From JAKZVK01 sp965248255 (GTDB lineage: Bacteria; Acidobacteriota; Terriglobia; Bryobacterales; UBA6623): a stretch of 64,000 nt of DNA. Positions within the stretch are counted from its first letter, which is position 1, and each line of letters starts with the position of its first letter. This document shows positions 1 to 8,060 of this stretch, piece after piece. The DNA is taken from positions 806,001 to 870,000 of the forward strand of contig CBDFIW010000003.1 in assembly GCA_965248255.1 (NCBI GenBank). The letters are read 5' to 3'. A program made the translations under genes and the position numbers. The notes beneath the pieces are model-generated. The model had not been told where the DNA came from. It ran no database searches and worked only from the letters and a program-made list of their open reading frames with translations.

Positions 1-1011
1 TTTCAAGGCGCTGGAGAAGCGCCGTTTCGAAGCGATGCGGCTGCTCCACCAAGGCCACAATCAGTCCGAGACGGCGAGACGGCTGAACGTCGCTCGCCAA
101 ACCGTCAGTGAGTGGCGGCGGCAATACCGCGAGCAGGGTGCGGCCGGACTCCGCCAGGCCGGGCGCGCCGGACGCAAGCCGCTCCTCGATGCCGCACAAC
201 GCGAACGCCTGACGTCGCTGCTGCTGGAAGGCCCGGAAGCCCACGGCTTCCCAACGCCCCTGTGGAGCTGTCCGCGGGTGGCTCGGCTGACCGGAGACGA
301 GTTCGGGGTCGCATACCACGCAGGCCACGCCTGGAAGATCCTGCGAGCGCTCGACTGGAGCCCGCAACGCCCGGCCGGAAAGGCGCGCGAGCGCAACGAA
401 GAGCGGATCCGCACCTGGAAGCGCAAGACCTGGAAGCGCATTAAAAAAAAGCCCAAAACGAAGGCCGTACGCTCGTCTTCATCGACGAAAGCGGATTGAG
501 TCAGAAGCCGCATCGCTGCCGCACCTGGGCGCCACGTGGCCAAACACCGGTGCTGCAGTTTAACTTCAACTGGGAGAAGCTTTCCGTCTCGGCGGGGCTG
601 ACGCTGCGTAACTTCTACTTCCGGCTCTATCCCGGTGCGATCGGCAAAGAGCAAGTGACCGACTTTCTCAAGGCGTTGGTACGTCATATCGATCGCCCGC
701 TGCTGATCGTCTGGGATCGGCTGCCGGCGCACCGTAGCCGCCTGGTGCAAGAGTTCATCGAACTCTCCGAAGGCCACATCGCAACCGAGTACTTGCCACC
801 CTATGCGCCGGAGTTGAATCCGGTGGAATACATCTGGGCTTACTGGAAGCAGCACGAGTTGCCGAACGTCTGTCCGAAAGACTACGGCGAGCTGAACGAG
901 CGGGCCCGCAAGGCACTCCGCCGCATGTACCGCAAACCGCGTTTGATCACGGCCTTCTGGAAACAGTCTTCTCTTTGTTTTGACTGACTCTATATTATGC
1001 GGGAGTCAATA
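1..1011 (+). mobile_element. ISa copy 1 (IS630 family), left end cut by window edge
   Basis: This is the right-hand part of a 1098-bp IS630-type element that recurs at 38524-39621, 49904-51001 and 62584-63680. Its right terminus reads TATTGACTCCCGCATAATA on the complement and ends with the TA dinucleotide at 1010-1011. The left terminus, known from the other copies as TATTGAATCCCGCAAATTA, lies outside the window. The two ends form an imperfect inverted repeat starting with TA, the target dinucleotide duplicated by IS630/Tc1-mariner elements. The insertion truncates the TPR-like pseudogene that follows. Confidence 0.93.
2..987 (+). CDS. IS630-family transposase, two frames joined by -1 frameshift (5' partial)
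   Basis: This is a DDE transposase of the IS630/Tc1 superfamily, encoded in two overlapping frames. The first frame (to 499) carries a helix-turn-helix (SETARRLNVARQTVSEW). The second frame ends at 987 and carries the second Asp (IVWDRLPAHRS) and the Glu (PELNPVEYIW). The first catalytic Asp (VFIDESGLSQ) is in the second frame but upstream of its apparent TTG start at 496. The whole enzyme therefore needs a -1 shift at the A8 run 443-450, which contains the classical slippery heptamer A AAA AAG. The N-terminus is missing because the window starts inside the gene. Confidence 0.9.
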
Positions 1012-1421
1012 GGTCTTGAGCGGCTTCTGGGAGCTTGCAACATGGCCAGCTCCGCGATGATCTTCACTTCCTCGGCGCCCAGGTGTTTCTCACAGGCACG
1101 CATCTTGCCTTTGACATCGTTATGGCGGAGGTGGTTCGATCCACTGCGCATCAGCTTGCTCAACTCGAGATAGGCATGACCAAACGGGTGTTGGGCCAGG
1201 TAGGCGTTTGCCATCCGAAGCCGGGAGATATCGCTCAACTCCTGCTCCTCCGCGGCCTGCACGAACTGCCCAAGGGCCCGGTTGTAGCGCGCGCTGAAAT
1301 AGAAACCCAGACCGTGCATGAAATGCAGGTTGGACAGCGGCACCGAGTCGATCTGATCTGTGCGCAGGTCGGGTAGCCGCGTGCCCAGCTCTGGGGCCAG
1401 TCTTCCAGAGAGTTTACTCAC

Positions 1422-2589
1422 TAGTGTAGTGCACCATAAATAATGTAACTTATATTGACTTCCCATCGTCTCTATTAACAGGAGGCATGGGATGCGAAGA
1501 GCACAACCAGTAACTTTGAACACAGCGCAATGCAAGCAGTTGGACCGCTACGCGCGCGGCCGCCAAGTCGCCGTTCGTCTCGCCCTGCGAGCCAGGATTG
1601 TCCTGCTGGCCGCCGACGGTCTCGAGAATAAGCAGATCGCCGCACAGCTCGGTGTCTCGCGGCAGTTGGTGGCCCGCTGGCGCACGCGCTTTCTCGAAAG
1701 CAGCATCGCCGGCATTGCAAAAGACGCCCCACGGCCCGGTCGTAAACCTGCCGTCTCGAAGCAGAAAGTACAGCAGATCATCCACAAGACCACCCGCGAG
1801 AAACCGTCCAACGCCACCCACTGGAGCCGCCGCACCATGGCCGCCGCGGCCGGCGTCAGCGCTTCCACCGTGGGACGGATTTGGCGCGCCCATGGCCTCA
1901 AGCCCCACCGCGTCAAGACCCTCAAGCTCAGCAATGACCCGCGTTTCGCCGAGAAACTCGACGACATCGTCGGACTCTATCTCAATCCGCCTGAGCATGC
2001 TCTGGTTCTCTCGCTCGATGAGAAGTCCCAAATCCAAGCCCTCGATCGCACCCAGCCCGGCCTGCCGCTCAAAAAGGGACGCGGCCAAACGATGACCCAC
2101 GATTACAAGCGCAACGGCACGACCACCCTGTTTGCGGCGCTCAACAGCCTTGACGGCAGCGTGATCGCCGAGTGCATGCCCCGACACAGCCACCAGGAAT
2201 GGCTGCGCTTCCTGCGCTTAATTGACCGCCGCACTCCCAAGGACAAACAGCTTCATCTCATCGTGGACAACTATGCCACCCACAAGCATGCCGCTGTGAA
2301 GCGTTGGCTCGATCGTCACCCGCGCTTCCACATTCATTTCACCCCGACCTCGGCGTCGTGGCTGAACATGGTCGAGCGATTCTTTCGCGATCTCACCGTC
2401 AAGCGCCTGCGCCGCGGCGTGTTTCGCAGCGTGGACGAGCTCGTCGCCGCCATTGACGACTACATCGCCCAGCACAACGGGCATCCCACGCCCTTCATCT
2501 GGACCGCGACCGCCTCCGACATCCTCGAGAAAGTCAAGCGCGGACGTGCCGCCCTGCCTAAGGTGCAATCTGCTTGACGCACTACACTA
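1422..2589 (+). mobile_element. ISb copy 1 (IS630 family), complete, 1168 bp
   Basis: This is a complete element bounded by TAGTGTAGTGC at 1422 and its inverse GCACTACACTA ending at 2589. TA at each end is the duplicated target. The flanking bases make the empty site CTAG, the target long known to be preferred by IS630. A second copy of identical length lies at 27829-28996 and also sits in CTAG. A single transposase gene fills the element. Confidence 0.95.
1492..2577 (+). CDS. IS630-family transposase (ISb)
   Basis: The gene encodes a 361-residue transposase that cuts and joins the ISb ends. An N-terminal helix-turn-helix (NKQIAAQLGVSRQLVARW, about residues 46-63) and a second winged part precede the DDE core. 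The core shows LSLDEKSQ, LIVDNYATHKH and SASWLNMVERFF, which supply the two Asp and the Glu. It is a single intact frame, unlike ISa. The ATG is preceded by AGGAGG at good spacing. The copy at 27899-28984 differs by only two residues (L to F in VKTLKLS, P to H near the C-terminus), so transposition or gene conversion was recent. Confidence 0.96.
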   Translation: MRRAQPVTLNTAQCKQLDRYARGRQVAVRLALRARIVLLAADGLENKQIAAQLGVSRQLVARWRTRFLESSIAGIAKDAPRPGRKPAVSKQKVQQIIHKTTREKPSNATHWSRRTMAAAAGVSASTVGRIWRAHGLKPHRVKTLKLSNDPRFAEKLDDIVGLYLNPPEHALVLSLDEKSQIQALDRTQPGLPLKKGRGQTMTHDYKRNGTTTLFAALNSLDGSVIAECMPRHSHQEWLRFLRLIDRRTPKDKQLHLIVDNYATHKHAAVKRWLDRHPRFHIHFTPTSASWLNMVERFFRDLTVKRLRRGVFRSVDELVAAIDDYIAQHNGHPTPFIWTATASDILEKVKRGRAALPKVQSA

Positions 2590-2776
2590 GCTGACCGAGC
2601 TGACCGGCAGGACCACAGGCCACCGCAGTTCCAGTGACGATTCCTGTTTCGGCCAGGACTTGGTTCCAGTGCTGTCGATCCACCTGTGCGGTCCCTACCT
2701 TGGCGGAAGGCGGCAGCCGGCACTGCAACGGGGAGGCAGACGCCGCTGAGCGGTATGCATGTCGGAGGATGTCCTT

Positions 2777-5215
2777 TCACTCTTCGCGCAACAAGAACCC
2801 CCCGGGGTCGAGCAGCACCTGCGACGGCTTTTCCCTCAGCGCCACTCGTACCTCAGTGATCTCGCCATCGGTCGCCATCATCTTCACGATCGACTCTCCC
2901 CCGGCCGTTTGGATTTCCACCGGCGCCAGCACGCGAAAGGTGGCCGGCACTTTCTCCTGTCGTAGCCGCAGCGACAAATGGAGTGTGGAGCCCTTGCCCT
3001 TCATCGAGTGCTCAAGATGCAGCCGGGGAATGCCTGTACCGTAGACCCACTGTTCGAAGAAGTCGCGCAGCTCGGTGTCAGGGTACTCAGCTGGAAGAAA
3101 ACGTGCGGTCTCAGCGCGAAATTCCTCCGTACTCAATCTCTGCAAACGATATTTGGTGCAGAGCTCTCGGAGGAGTTCGAAAAACTTATCATCGCCCACG
3201 ACGCCGCGCAGCATGTGCAGGATCCAGGCGCCTTTTTCGTACATCAACACGCGGGCAGCATCGGGAAACTGCGACGACCGCAAACGACGTCCCAGCACGA
3301 CCGGTCCCGCGCTGTCCACAGGCTCGCCTTGCTCGTTTCGGGCGAGCAGAGCAGTTCTGTATTGCGCGAGTATGCTGTCCATGACCTCGCGGCCCCGGTG
3401 GTGCTCGAGGTACAGCAGAGCCGAGTAGGTCGCCAAGCCTTCCATCAACCAAGTGTCGGTCAGCGAGCGGGTCGCGAGGACGTTGCCCCACCACTGGTGA
3501 GAGAGTTCGTGCGCCGGCAGGATCTCTTGGTAGAAAAGCTTCTGAGCGGTGGTGAGGTTCTTGAGCGGCGCGTCCTGCGACTCGAAATAGCTCAGCGTCG
3601 AGGCGTAAACCAACCCCGGGAACCCCTGACCGAAATCGCCCGGGATGGGAGAGATCACGACCTTCTGCGTCGACGGCGAGCCGAGACGGTCGAGAAAGAA
3701 CGAGAACGCGGCCGCCCTGCGGTCAGCCACCTGATCGAGCCGATCGGCGGGGCTGGGTGGTCTGGGTGTCGCCGTCTTGGTGATGATGGCGGGAGACTGG
3801 GCCAGAGGCCGGCGGCGGGAGCGGCCGGGACCGGCTTCGAGCGAGGGAATCAGCATCATCCTCGGCCGCGGCTGCAGACGCGCCTCAACGCCCTGGTTCG
3901 CGCACACCTCCACGGTGTAGTCCCCCACCTCGCGTGACACCCGCGCGTAGCGGCCCAGGTTGAATCCGGCGATGCGGATCGGCGAAGCTGTTCGGAATCG
4001 CGACGAGCGAAGCCCGGCCTCCCGGGAGCTCTCAATCAACTCCCCGGTAGCCACCAGGTCAAGTTCCCCGGGATGATGAAATAGCAGTTCGTAGTTTGTG
4101 AACTGCAACGCGCGCCGCGGGTACCAGGTGCCACGGCTGCCGACGTAGTAGACGCCATCGCCGGCGTGGTTGATGACCGTGCCCGTATAGTGGAACTCGA
4201 TCTCGTGGCGGGCGCCGGGGGCGGGTGGCTCCACCAGGACGAACGCCACTATGTCGTTGCTCCGCCGGCGAGCCTCGCTCGAACTCGGGCCGCGCACCTG
4301 GACGAACTCCAGCGGCTCGCCATCGAGCACCAGCTTCTTCACTTTCAATCGTTCCGACAATTCAAAACCGAATCCTCGTTGCAGGGTCGAGTTCGGAACA
4401 AAGTCAGCCTTCGCCACCACCTGCATCGTCAAGTCGGGGTCGAGGCGCGACTCGATGTGGTAGTTCTCCAGCCGGCTGCGGTCTCGTGCTTGTTTTCTGC
4501 GGCCGTCGCGGAAGTTCCTGCCACGGAAGCGACACCAGGTTTCGTAGTAGTTGCGTCCGTCCCGCCACACGCCCTGCCCCACCGACACTTGCTCCTCCAA
4601 GTGGGGATCGATCACGAGCTCGAACCGTCCCTTGGACCCGCCGCTGATGATGGCGGCGAAGAAACCGCTCTGCGGGGCCCAGGCCGAGGTGGCGTCGAAC
4701 AGCACCCGGACGGCCAGCGCCTCCAGCAGGTTCTGCAACACCGGCGTCCATTTCCCGGCCAGCTCAGCGCCGCGCGAGGTGTCGAGAGAGGCAGTCGAGG
4801 CCGTCGACAGGGCCTTGTGCATCGCGTCGCCGGTGTCGTCGGTGAAGAGCATCATGGCGGTGCGGAACTTTTGATTGAGAATCGGCTCGCCGGTGAAGCG
4901 CGACACCGATCTCCTCTCCCGCGCGGTCGGAGGAATGACAAGGATTTCACCTTCGTCTGACGGCGAGGTGGCGAGAAAGAGCGCAGCGATGGAGCGATTT
5001 TGAAAGGGCTCCGAGAAGAGCAGATAGCCGTCCGTAAAGTAAAGCTTGGCGTCCTCGCGCTCGAGGAACACGTCGCGGACGCGGTAGCACCGCTGGGCGT
5101 CCAGACCTGTTTGCCGGATCGCTTTCAGTTGCTCGACAAGAGTCTGGGTGCCGGGTTCGGCGCCGCTGACCACTGCCACACCGGCGGTGACCAACAGCAA
5201 CAGAAAACGCCGCAT
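2777..5215 (-). CDS. M1-family zinc aminopeptidase, exported
   Basis: This is an 812-residue protein with a hydrophobic Sec signal (RRFLLLLVTAGVAVVSGAEP), so it is likely periplasmic. The gluzincin zinc site is complete. HELSH at about residues 568-572 is followed 18 residues later by the third ligand Glu in WLMEGLA, the HEXXH-X18-E spacing of peptidase family M1 (aminopeptidase N type). The usual GAMEN exopeptidase motif is not evident; the equivalent region reads GLVYAS. Substrate specificity is therefore unknown, and a scaffolding or oligopeptidase role is possible. The long N-terminal half is beta-rich in character. A broken TPR-like frame follows immediately after the stop. Confidence 0.85.
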   Translation of the reverse strand: MRRFLLLLVTAGVAVVSGAEPGTQTLVEQLKAIRQTGLDAQRCYRVRDVFLEREDAKLYFTDGYLLFSEPFQNRSIAALFLATSPSDEGEILVIPPTARERRSVSRFTGEPILNQKFRTAMMLFTDDTGDAMHKALSTASTASLDTSRGAELAGKWTPVLQNLLEALAVRVLFDATSAWAPQSGFFAAIISGGSKGRFELVIDPHLEEQVSVGQGVWRDGRNYYETWCRFRGRNFRDGRRKQARDRSRLENYHIESRLDPDLTMQVVAKADFVPNSTLQRGFGFELSERLKVKKLVLDGEPLEFVQVRGPSSSEARRRSNDIVAFVLVEPPAPGARHEIEFHYTGTVINHAGDGVYYVGSRGTWYPRRALQFTNYELLFHHPGELDLVATGELIESSREAGLRSSRFRTASPIRIAGFNLGRYARVSREVGDYTVEVCANQGVEARLQPRPRMMLIPSLEAGPGRSRRRPLAQSPAIITKTATPRPPSPADRLDQVADRRAAAFSFFLDRLGSPSTQKVVISPIPGDFGQGFPGLVYASTLSYFESQDAPLKNLTTAQKLFYQEILPAHELSHQWWGNVLATRSLTDTWLMEGLATYSALLYLEHHRGREVMDSILAQYRTALLARNEQGEPVDSAGPVVLGRRLRSSQFPDAARVLMYEKGAWILHMLRGVVGDDKFFELLRELCTKYRLQRLSTEEFRAETARFLPAEYPDTELRDFFEQWVYGTGIPRLHLEHSMKGKGSTLHLSLRLRQEKVPATFRVLAPVEIQTAGGESIVKMMATDGEITEVRVALREKPSQVLLDPGGFLLREE

Positions 5216-5340
5216 GAACTTATGTTCGGTTCAGCAGACGGCAAGGTCAAGCAAACACAGAAGGGAAGTCCAGGCCGCACGGGCGCGGGACATCTGGGAC
5301 TCTACTCAGACCACGAACGATTCGCGGTCCGACTATGTCC

Positions 5341-6660
5341 TCAGCCGTTCCCCGGCGTCAGGTAAGAGGGCGCCGGCTGGGAAGGGCGCAGCGCTGTTTT
5401 CGACCGTTGTCCCTGACGGTGCAGAACCAGAATGACAACACTGCCGGCCGTAGCCGTGGACCAACTGGCGATGCTTGCATAGGCGGCGCCCATCAGCCCG
5501 TAGGCGGGGACAAACCACAACAGGCTCAGCAGACACACAATACCGGTCAGAGCGTACAGAGGAACCTGAGCCCGAAAGAGCCGCAGACCAGTCAGGACAT
5601 AGCCAAGCGCTGATGCAGTGAATAGAAAGGTTGCCCCCACACTCAACCAGACCAACGCCTCGTGATGGACCGCATACTCGGGACGGTAGACGAACTCGAG
5701 AATCTGCTTCCCAAAGAGCGCAGCGCCCATGGTGCCCGCAATACCCAGCGACGCCGCCGCCGATACTAGCAGGAGGACTAAATGTGCGAAGCGCTCAGGA
5801 TCCGTTCGACTATAGAGTGCCAGGCGCGTCACCACGGCTTGGCCGAGAGCCTGCAACGGAACAGCCGCGGCCATGGCGAGTTGAAGCAAGCACGCGAAGT
5901 AACCAAGAGCATCCTCGCCCAACTCGACCTCGACGACGTAGCGGGGGACATTGTTGATAATGCTAAGCAGTGTGGCCACCAACCCCATCGGCAATGCCAG
6001 ACGTGTCAGCTTCCACAGCACTCCCGCGCGCAGTGTGGGGCGCGCTGATTTTCCGCGCTGCGACAGGAAAACCCGCACGAACGGAACTTCGTACGCCACC
6101 AACACAACCGCGAACCAAGCCGCCATCGCTCCCAGGCCCGCTACTAGACTCCCCGTTTGCCACATTACGCTGCCCAACAGGAGAAGGGAGACCAGTCCCT
6201 TGCTCACGGTCGAGGCCGAGATGATATCCCAGCGGTCGTATCTCTGCAGCAGCCCGAACAGCAAGTCGCTAGCGCTTTCCAGAAACTTGACGAGAGCTAC
6301 CAGGAAGATGATGGCTGACGTTTCTCCCGGGTACCCGCCGGCCATAACCAAAACAGCCACAATCGCCAGGGCGAGGACGTTCGTACAAAGCCGCACCCCA
6401 AGGTAGTCGGGGAATCCGTGCTCATCCCGGATATCGGTTACTAGAATCGCGCGCAGTTGCAGCCGCGTCAGCAGAGTAATCGGTGTGACGATCGCCAAGC
6501 CGAGTGCATACTGGCCAACCATCGCGACCGAACCGATTTTTGCCACGATCGGCAGGATCGCAGCTTGCGACAAGGTGAATACGGCGTTTCCTGAAAACGC
6601 CCACGCCACGTTCTTGCGGAGCACGCCACCAGGAGTCGCCGTACTCTGCGCCGAAGGCAT
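5341..6660 (-). CDS. Polysaccharide/lipid-linked oligosaccharide flippase-like membrane protein
   Basis: This is a 439-residue integral membrane protein with about 12 hydrophobic segments (for example AVFTLSQAAILPIVAKIG and YVLTGLRLF followed by ALTGIVCLLSLLWFV). The pattern fits the MOP superfamily of Wzx-type flippases, which move undecaprenyl-linked sugar units across the inner membrane. I chose the Met at 6660 (MPSAQS) rather than the longer open frame to 6792, because the first transmembrane segment follows at normal distance and the extra N-terminus is Arg/His-rich. No glycosyltransferases are adjacent, so the substrate is unknown. It follows the secretion operon on the same strand after a gap of about 214 bp. 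Confidence 0.75.
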   Translation of the reverse strand: MPSAQSTATPGGVLRKNVAWAFSGNAVFTLSQAAILPIVAKIGSVAMVGQYALGLAIVTPITLLTRLQLRAILVTDIRDEHGFPDYLGVRLCTNVLALAIVAVLVMAGGYPGETSAIIFLVALVKFLESASDLLFGLLQRYDRWDIISASTVSKGLVSLLLLGSVMWQTGSLVAGLGAMAAWFAVVLVAYEVPFVRVFLSQRGKSARPTLRAGVLWKLTRLALPMGLVATLLSIINNVPRYVVEVELGEDALGYFACLLQLAMAAAVPLQALGQAVVTRLALYSRTDPERFAHLVLLLVSAAASLGIAGTMGAALFGKQILEFVYRPEYAVHHEALVWLSVGATFLFTASALGYVLTGLRLFRAQVPLYALTGIVCLLSLLWFVPAYGLMGAAYASIASWSTATAGSVVILVLHRQGQRSKTALRPSQPAPSYLTPGNG

Positions 6661-6874
6661 ATGTGTGTTCCATCGGCCGTTCCCTGGCAGTCTGTGAGGA
6701 TGGTTGTGACGCGTTCCGAACCAAATCGTAACGACGACACTGGCTGGAAAACCCACTATGGGCTCGTGGGTGCGCCGTGGGAAGCGAGCCAATGGTCTTG
6801 GTGGCGCGCAAGCCAGCCCTGATTTTGCCGGTGATGTTAGTAAGGGGCGAGGGCGTCGACTCGCGAGGCAGGCC

Positions 6875-7279
6875 CTACCATTCGCTGTAAGACGAGCCGT
6901 CCAGACCGACCCGGTCTGAGCCGCTCTTCACGTCAAACAGGCCGGACTCGCCGCTCGGCCCTACATCGCTGATCTCCTCCCACTCGGTGCTCGACTGGGT
7001 GAACGGGTCCATCGGGACCGAGCGCAGGTAGCCCTCGGACACCAGTTCGTCAAGCGACTGCGGCGGAGCTTCTTTGTCGTACGTGTACTGGTCGATGACT
7101 GAGCGCATCGTGAACAGGTTACTCTTGAGCACGCTCTCTTTCGTGCGGATGATCGCCTTGGTGTACATAGGGATTGCGATGGAGAGAACTGTGATGATGA
7201 TCGCGATCACGACCATCAGCTCCACGAGCGTAAAGCCGTGGTCGCCCTTCTTCTTACCAGTCGCTGTAGCGTGTCCCAT
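6875..7279 (-). CDS. Type II secretion/type IV pilus-like pseudopilin (GspG type)
   Basis: This is a 134-residue prepilin. After a short basic leader (ATGKKKGDHG) comes the class III cleavage site and hydrophobic helix GFTLVELMVVIAIIITVLSI, with the conserved Glu at mature position +5. Prepilin peptidase would cut after that Gly. The soluble domain has the GspG-like ending (VPMDPFTQSSTEWE, then LFDVKSGSDRVGLDGSSYSEW). The ATG at 7279 overlaps the end of the preceding pseudopilin gene by 26 bp, which indicates translational coupling. It is probably part of a pseudopilus working with the secretin encoded upstream. Confidence 0.85.
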   Translation of the reverse strand: MGHATATGKKKGDHGFTLVELMVVIAIIITVLSIAIPMYTKAIIRTKESVLKSNLFTMRSVIDQYTYDKEAPPQSLDELVSEGYLRSVPMDPFTQSSTEWEEISDVGPSGESGLFDVKSGSDRVGLDGSSYSEW

Positions 7280-8036
7280 CGAGCGCCGGATCCATGCTTG
7301 TCGAATAAACATCGAACAGGTTGCGGCCTCCCCAGCTCATCGACTCGGGCTCGTCTTGAACCGAGCGCATGCCCCACTCGGCCTGACCGGTGATTGGATC
7401 GACTGGGATGCGCCGCAGAAAACGAATCTTGTTGGCGTCTTCGTCGTCAGACGATCCCATGCCGGAGCGATTCCCCAAGCCGCCACGGGAGCTGCTCCCG
7501 AAGCCTCCGCCCATACCGCTGCCGGAACGCCCGCCGAAGGAACCGCCACCGCCGAACGAACCGCCGCCGCCGAACGAGGAGCCCCCCCCCAACCCGCTGC
7601 CTCCCCGCGAACCGCCTCCAAAGGCACCGGAGGACCGGTTTCCGAAGCCTGACGCGCCCCTTCCCCGCTGTGAGCCCATCCCTTGCATCCCCTGCATCCC
7701 TTGCATCCCGGGCATCCCGGGCATGCCGACGCCACCCAGACCACCCATTCCCGCAGCGCTCACATCGACGCCTTCGACGAGCACCTCAAGACTCTCCGGA
7801 TAGCCGTGCGTTTCCGGATCGATCGTCCCCAACTTGCCGGCGTCGGCCATGTCTTTGTAGCGATCAATGGCCTTGCGAATTTCACTGAGCCGTTCGCGTA
7901 GCAAGCGCTCTTTCTCCCGCTGAACCTTGATGCCCGCAAGCGGCAGGGCCATGCTCGAGAGAATCAGCAGAATCGTGAACGCGACGATCAACTCGACCAG
8001 CGTTAGTCCAGAGCGCCGACTCCACCATCTGATCAC
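7254..8036 (-). CDS. Pseudopilin with large glycine-rich insert
   Basis: This is a 260-residue prepilin starting with GTG. A very short leader (MIRWWSRRSG) is followed by LTLVELIVAFTILLILSSMALPL, the type IV pilin N-terminus with Glu at +5. Residues 40-90 form the long helix typical of GspG. Residues about 97-195 are an unusual low-complexity insert: a collagen-like GMPGMPGMQGMQGMQ stretch, then GGGSFGGGGSFGG repeats. The fold then resumes with FLRRIPVDPITGQAEW and ends like its neighbour (LDGTRYSDW). It lies 24 bp after the secretin gene and overlaps the next pseudopilin. The insert is coded by short DNA tandem repeats and may vary in length. Confidence 0.85.
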   Translation of the reverse strand: MIRWWSRRSGLTLVELIVAFTILLILSSMALPLAGIKVQREKERLLRERLSEIRKAIDRYKDMADAGKLGTIDPETHGYPESLEVLVEGVDVSAAGMGGLGGVGMPGMPGMQGMQGMQGMGSQRGRGASGFGNRSSGAFGGGSRGGSGLGGGSSFGGGGSFGGGGSFGGRSGSGMGGGFGSSSRGGLGNRSGMGSSDDEDANKIRFLRRIPVDPITGQAEWGMRSVQDEPESMSWGGRNLFDVYSTSMDPALDGTRYSDW

Positions 8037-8060
8037 TGTCTTACTAAGCCTCTCCCCACA

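Larger units (their letters stand above)
1012..2776 (-). pseudogene. TPR-like gene interrupted by ISb and truncated by ISa
   Basis: On the minus strand an open frame runs from just after the stop of the M1 peptidase (about 2776) to 2590. After removal of ISb and one TA copy it continues in the same frame from 1421 to 1012, where ISa cuts it off. The joined reading gives ...AGQLGQL-VSKLSGRLAPELG... across the insertion point, with no stop. The distal part (FYFSARYNRALGQF, RLRMANAYLAQ) resembles TPR helices. I cannot assign a function. A start is unclear; a TTG near 2730 is one candidate. The C-terminus is lost. It may once have been the last gene behind the M1 peptidase. Confidence 0.55.

Noticed and set aside
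7681..7730. CRISPR-like short tandem repeat (ATCCCTTGC units)
   Set aside because: The units are 9-12 bp, in frame and without spacers; they code for GMQ/GMP repeats in the pseudopilin.
7390..7803. Proline-rich ORF on the plus strand (PPIPLPERPPKEPPPP)
   Set aside because: It is the antisense shadow of the glycine-rich insert of the pseudopilin gene.
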